A DNA stretch of 64,000 nt, taken from the NCBI GenBank assembly GCA_026874595.1, contig CM049317.1, forward strand, positions 33,571,901 through 33,635,900, given 5' to 3'. Positions 59,977 through 64,000 of the stretch are shown piece after piece (positions within the stretch are counted from its first letter, which is position 1; the number at the start of each line of letters is the position of its first letter). A program made the translations under genes and the position numbers. The stretch comes from Sipunculus nudus. Its lineage: Eukaryota > Annelida > Sipuncula > Golfingiida > Sipunculidae. The notes beneath the pieces are model-generated. The model was not told the origin of the DNA. It was given only the letters and a program-made list of their open reading frames with translations, and searched no databases.

Positions 59977-62024
59977 TTGAAAACTAGAACACGGGTAGTC
60001 GACAAGCGACTACGTGTATCCGCCGAAATATGAGTCGGGCGGGTGAAGTGAGGCAAGGATTGAATAGCTCGGGGAAATAGACAGGATGTTTTGCATATAA
60101 GCATGGATGAAGAAAAACCAGAGTGGGACAGGTGAAGTGAGGCATGGATTGAGGGGCGAGGGGGAATAGAGAGAGGTTCGTTGCATATAAGCATGGACTT
60201 CTGCAGCAGAAATATGTATGTAGGTGGCGCCACCTGCCACAAAATCCAGAAAGTTATCCAAGTTGTATACAATTTCAATATTAAGGGCAGTTAAGTCAAA
60301 CCACTGCCGAGATATGAGTGATTTTATCCCACGGCAGACAAAAAGACGGACGCTGGGCAAAAATGGTTGCAAGTGGTGCCACCAGTTTTGCGTATGATAA
60401 AGAGCTATATGAGATCTTTACACATGCAACATTTCAGGAGGAAACGTCAAATCTGTCCCGAGATAGAAGCCTGGATGTCTGCAGCCTGAACGTGAAAGCA
60501 GGTGGCGCCTCCTGCCACAAAATCGAGAAAGCTATCCAAGATGTATATATACATGCAAAATTTTAGGCAGGTAAGTCAAACAACTGCCTAGATATGAGTG
60601 ATTATATCCCACGGCAGACAAACAGACGGACGCTGTGCAAAACTCGTTGCAGGTGGTGCCACCAATTTTGCATATTATAAAGAGCTATGTGAGATCTATA
60701 CACATGCAACATTTTGGCCCAATCAGTCAGACGGTTCCCGAGATATGAGCATGGATGTCTGCAGCGTAAACGTGAGTGTAGGTGGCGCCACCTGTCATAA
60801 AATCCAAAAAGCTATCCAGGATGAATACACATGCAAAATTTCAGGTGGATAAGTCCATTCACTACAGAGATATGAGTGATTTTATCCCAAGGCAGATGAA
60901 CAGATGGCTCTGTCAAAATGTTATGAGGGTGCAAATGACGATTATAAGGAATAAATGATATCAACAGATTTTTTTAATGTACGATCATTTATCTTTATCA
61001 AATTGAACAATTAAAGAATGCTTTAGAAAATGAATATGTATAAATGATAAGAAATAAATAATAATAATAATGATAATAATAATAATAATAATATTGAAAA
61101 CTAGAATACGGGTAGTCGACAAGCGACTACGTGTATCCGCCGAAATATGAGTCGGGCGGGTGAAGTGAGGCAAGGATTGAGTGGCTCGGGGAAATAGACA
61201 GGATGTTTTGCATATAAGCATGGATGACGAAAAACCAGAGTGGGACAGGTTAAGTGAGGCATGGATTGAGGGGCGAGGGGGAATAGAGAGAGGTTCGTTG
61301 CATATAAGCATGGACTTCTGCAGCTGAAATATGTATGTAGGTGGCGCCACCTGCCACAAAATCCAGAAAGTTATCCAAGTTGTATACAATTTCAACATTA
61401 AGGGCAGATAAGTCAAACCACTGCCGAGATATGAGTGATTTTATCCCACGGCAGACAAAAAGACGGACGCTGGGCAAAAATGGTTGCAAGTGGTGCCACC
61501 AGTTTTGCGTATGATAAAGAGCTATGTGAGATCTTTACACATGCAACATTTCAGGAGGAAACGTCAAATCAGTCCCGAGATAGAAGCCTGGATGTCTGCA
61601 GCCTGAACGTGAAAGCAGGTGGCGCCTCCTGCCACAAAATCGAGAAAGCTATCCAAGATGTATATATACATGCAAAATTTTAGGCAGGTAAGTCAAACAA
61701 CTGCCGAGATATGAGTGATTATATCCCACGGCAGACAAACAGACGGACGCTGTGCAAAACTCGTTGCAGGTGGCGCCACCAATTTTGCATATTATAAAGA
61801 GCTATGTGAGATCTATACACATGCAACATTTTGGCCCAATCAGTCAGACGGTTCCCGAGATATGAGCATGGATGTCTGCAGCGTAAACGTGAGTGTAGGT
61901 GGCGCCACCTGTCATAAAATCCAAAAAGCTATCCAGGATGAATACACATGCAAAATTTCAGGTGGATAAGTCCATTCACTACAGAGATATGAGTGATTTT
62001 ATCCCAAGGCAGATGAACAGATGG
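59794..62024. repeat. Recent 1,117-bp tandem duplication
   Basis: Copy 1 (59794-60907, 1,114 bp) and copy 2 (60908-62024, 1,117 bp) are almost identical; the length difference fits one repeat of an (AAT)n tract. Each copy contains two ~280-bp subrepeats with 'cccacggcagacaaa.agacggacgctg' and several AGGTGGCGCCACCT palindromes. Frames of 82 and 84 codons are preserved in both copies, but they lie wholly in repeat sequence. Confidence 0.92.
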
Positions 62025-63118
62025 ACGCTGTGCAATAATGGTTGCAGGTGGCGCCGTCATTTTTGATGTATGTTATAAAGCTATACAAGGGCAACATTTG
62101 TGGATTTTTTTTTCCTGATTGGTCAAACGAGTCCGAAGATATGCTTTAATGTGTCAAAACACGCGCACAGATGGACGAACTCGAGAGAGGAAAGTTCAGA
62201 GGCCAACGCGAAATATTTTGGCACCAGTTCACATGTGACCCGATAAAATCTCGGAAGTTTCGGAAAAATCTGTCCAGTGGTCTCAGAGTTCTATTCCGGA
62301 AACGAACGCGGCGGCGGCGGCGGACCCCGGTCAAAAACAGAGTATCCGCAAAACTTCGTTTTGGCGGATACAATTATGAAACAAAAGTCATCAGAGGCCA
62401 CATGCTCCGTCAGAAACCTTATCAAATTACAAAGCAAAATAGGAATTGTCACAGATCAACATTTTCATTCATTGACCAGCTCTGGGTCTTGACAGCGACA
62501 AAGGAAAAGTATTATGTCAGAACAGAAGACAAAAAAAAAATGAATGAAAAAAACATATATCTAATTGGGATCCTTAATACTTCTAAATGGTTCTTATTAG
62601 TGTTATCTTAACCCTCCACACAAAATTTTATCAAAATCTCTTTGCGGAATATTGCACATAGAAAACCAAATGTCAGAGGGTAAAACAAAAAAAAGATCTC
62701 ACAATCTTCTGGACTTAATATTACATTGATAATCGTAGAGTTAGTTCTTGTATTTAACACCTTAATTCATATTTCTCTTATTATTATTATAATCTCTTTT
62801 ATTTCATCAATAAACATGAACGTCAACAATTACTTCTTTTTTTCTGAAACCTAATAATGACAAAGAAATTTAAGATCAATACGTAAACAGGATAAAAATC
62901 GCACAGGTTACCTGAAACACGTAAATCTCACGTAAACACGTAAACTGTCTTACCGCAACTAAGACTGAAATTTACCAGGCTGCGACCGGACCGTTGCCGT
63001 ATGAACATAAACACCTTAAGACAGTGCAGTTACTAGAACTGAAAATTCCCAATTAAGTGCAGGTCATAGAACATCCACAATGAATGGTAAGTATAACTCC
63101 AACACAAGTATGCCTTAC
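62025..63118. other. Decayed repeat tail and flank of gene C
   Basis: Starts with one more degenerate palindrome (aggtggcgccgtca, about 62047) and continues into a non-repeated stretch. A 146-codon plus-strand frame (62171-62611), basic and Arg-rich, matches no family I know. The minus strand lacks the WSC second-half exon expected here. Confidence 0.5.
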
Positions 63119-63637
63119 CATGTGAACTGTGAAGTACTTAAAAGACTGGCAACGTGTTTTGCAAGCCTGGATAGACCAGTCCCGCCTACACCCTAGCCCT
63201 TTTGCTCCAATTCCCTCTGCATAGCAGCCTTGATAGTAGATTCCATCATGGTCCATATCTAAGAAGAGGTATATTAAAAGTAGGTTGAATGCATGAATGA
63301 AATATATGTAGAGAATGACAGAATGAGAATGAAATACGCAAAATAAGACGCAAACGCCCGTGGCACCTTTTTTTAGAATTGAACATTTACAGAAGAAACT
63401 GTTTAAAATAGTGTTGGTCATTCGGAGACCGCTTACCTCTGTTGACCCAGTTCCAATATAATGGCCCGGCTCTACCACCTATCCACGTACGAGTTACACC
63501 AGCTTGTTGTATTAGCTCATGAAGGACTGAGTGGGACTGGTTAGAGGTATCCCACACAAGTTTGGCTTTTTTCTCACTGCACGCTTCATGTGCCTGAGTC
63601 CAAGTCATATTGCCATGATACAGACAGTACTGCATAT
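63119..63637 (-). CDS. Gene C: partial third paralogue (CTLD1 first half and WSC first half)
   Basis: Exon 2 equivalent 63637-63437 (201 bp) encodes MQYCLYHGNMTWTQAHEAC, WIGGRAGPLYWNWVNRG. Exon 3 equivalent 63258-63119 (140 bp) encodes MDHDGIYYQGCYAEGIGAKG and CKTRCQSFKYFTVHM, with an intact WSC start. Splice sites and phases match genes A and B (GTAAGC after exon 2, GTAAGG after exon 3). No exon 4 or later exon was found in the 10.9 kb between here and gene B exon 1, although in A and B exon 4 follows within about 200 bp. Exon 1 would lie beyond the right edge. It is either a truncated gene or alternative 5' exons for gene B. Confidence 0.7.
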
Positions 63638-63724
63638 CTTAATGCAAATAACATTAGTGTAACATTACTTTTGTGAATAGAAAATAAGTTGCATCTTTTA
63701 TACAAACATACATACATACATGTA

Positions 63725-63840
63725 TGTTGCCTGGACACGTGAGTGGTAAAATGCTCGGCCTTCTTCGGCCAAGGCCGGTGGTTTTCTCCGGGTCCTCCGG
63801 TTCCGACTACCGAGTGCGAACATCCGAGCCATAGAGAGTG
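63725..63840. repeat. Dispersed repeat with 'ggttttctccgggtcctccggtt'
   Basis: The 'gtggttttctccgggtcctc' core is a widespread motif in repeats of marine invertebrates. GC-rich compared with its flanks. It lies in the gene C intron upstream of exon 2. Assigned from memory of the motif only. Confidence 0.35.
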
Positions 63841-64000
63841 CCTCGAATTATTGTTACTAGTTGTAAAATCCATGTAAAAGTTTATAAATGGAAAAATTGA
63901 TGTTTAGACCACTTCATATTGTACACATATATACACCTCGCATATTCTGAAGATACAGTCATAGAATGTTAAATAGTTATAAAGGCTCAAAACTAGGAAG

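Noticed and set aside
59794-62024. CRISPR-like regularly spaced palindromes
   Set aside because: Spacing is set by ~280-bp and 1,117-bp tandem copies, intervening sequence is itself repeated, and the context is eukaryotic.
62171-62611. A 146-codon basic plus-strand frame
   Set aside because: No motif, composition like flanking repeat tail, and no start context or exon signals; not called as a gene.

Overview
The window is animal nuclear DNA: AT-rich, intron-rich, full of (TA)n microsatellites, foldback repeats and retrotransposons. The expanded CTLD/WSC receptor genes, the DIRS and Ty3/gypsy elements, and dispersed repeats containing 'tagctcac...gtccgtccggcgt' and 'gtacagacgacggacg...ccatcgcataagctcaaa' together suggest a mollusc, most likely a bivalve. 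That is inference; no species is assigned.

The cellular genes are two or three tandem paralogues on the minus strand, reconstructed here from splice sites, exon phases and mutual alignment. Gene A (18566 down to 70, running off the left edge) and gene B (52242 down to 39540, apparently complete) share the same exons in the same phases. The order is signal peptide, first C-type-lectin-like domain (CTLD1) split over two exons, a WSC domain on two exons lying between those CTLD1 halves, CTLD2 on two exons, and a Thr/Ser-rich stalk. Gene B also shows a transmembrane exon and a cytoplasmic exon with a canonical ITAM spacing (YENI-x8-YTTL). Gene C at the right edge shows only the exon 2 and exon 3 equivalents. 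The product looks like a cell-surface receptor of the innate-immune type. Gene B's WSC cassette has an in-frame stop but can be skipped without changing frame.

Layout. 0-19.7 kb: gene A. Its intron 5 holds a ~335-bp tandem repeat, and its intron 1 holds a decayed DIRS-type element (11.8-15.95 kb). 19.7-22.9 kb: no gene seen. 22,916-30,620: a full-length, probably young Ty3/gypsy LTR retrotransposon with a 4-bp target duplication, intact gag and pol, a UUUAAAC -1 frameshift site and a short env-like third ORF. It abuts an older gypsy relic (30.8-32.8 kb) that has lost its reverse transcriptase. 33-39.2 kb: repeats only. 39.2-53 kb: gene B, whose introns carry a foldback element and two TA-flanked inverted-repeat elements missing from gene A. 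53-63.1 kb: repeats, including a recent 1,117-bp tandem duplication full of the palindrome AGGTGGCGCCACCT. 63.1-64 kb: gene C exons.

Introns and upstream regions of A and B still align over several kb, and both upstream regions contain a TATA-like box and the same tRNA-derived relic. A and B therefore arose by segmental duplication. The DIRS copy, the foldback and the inverted-repeat elements came later.
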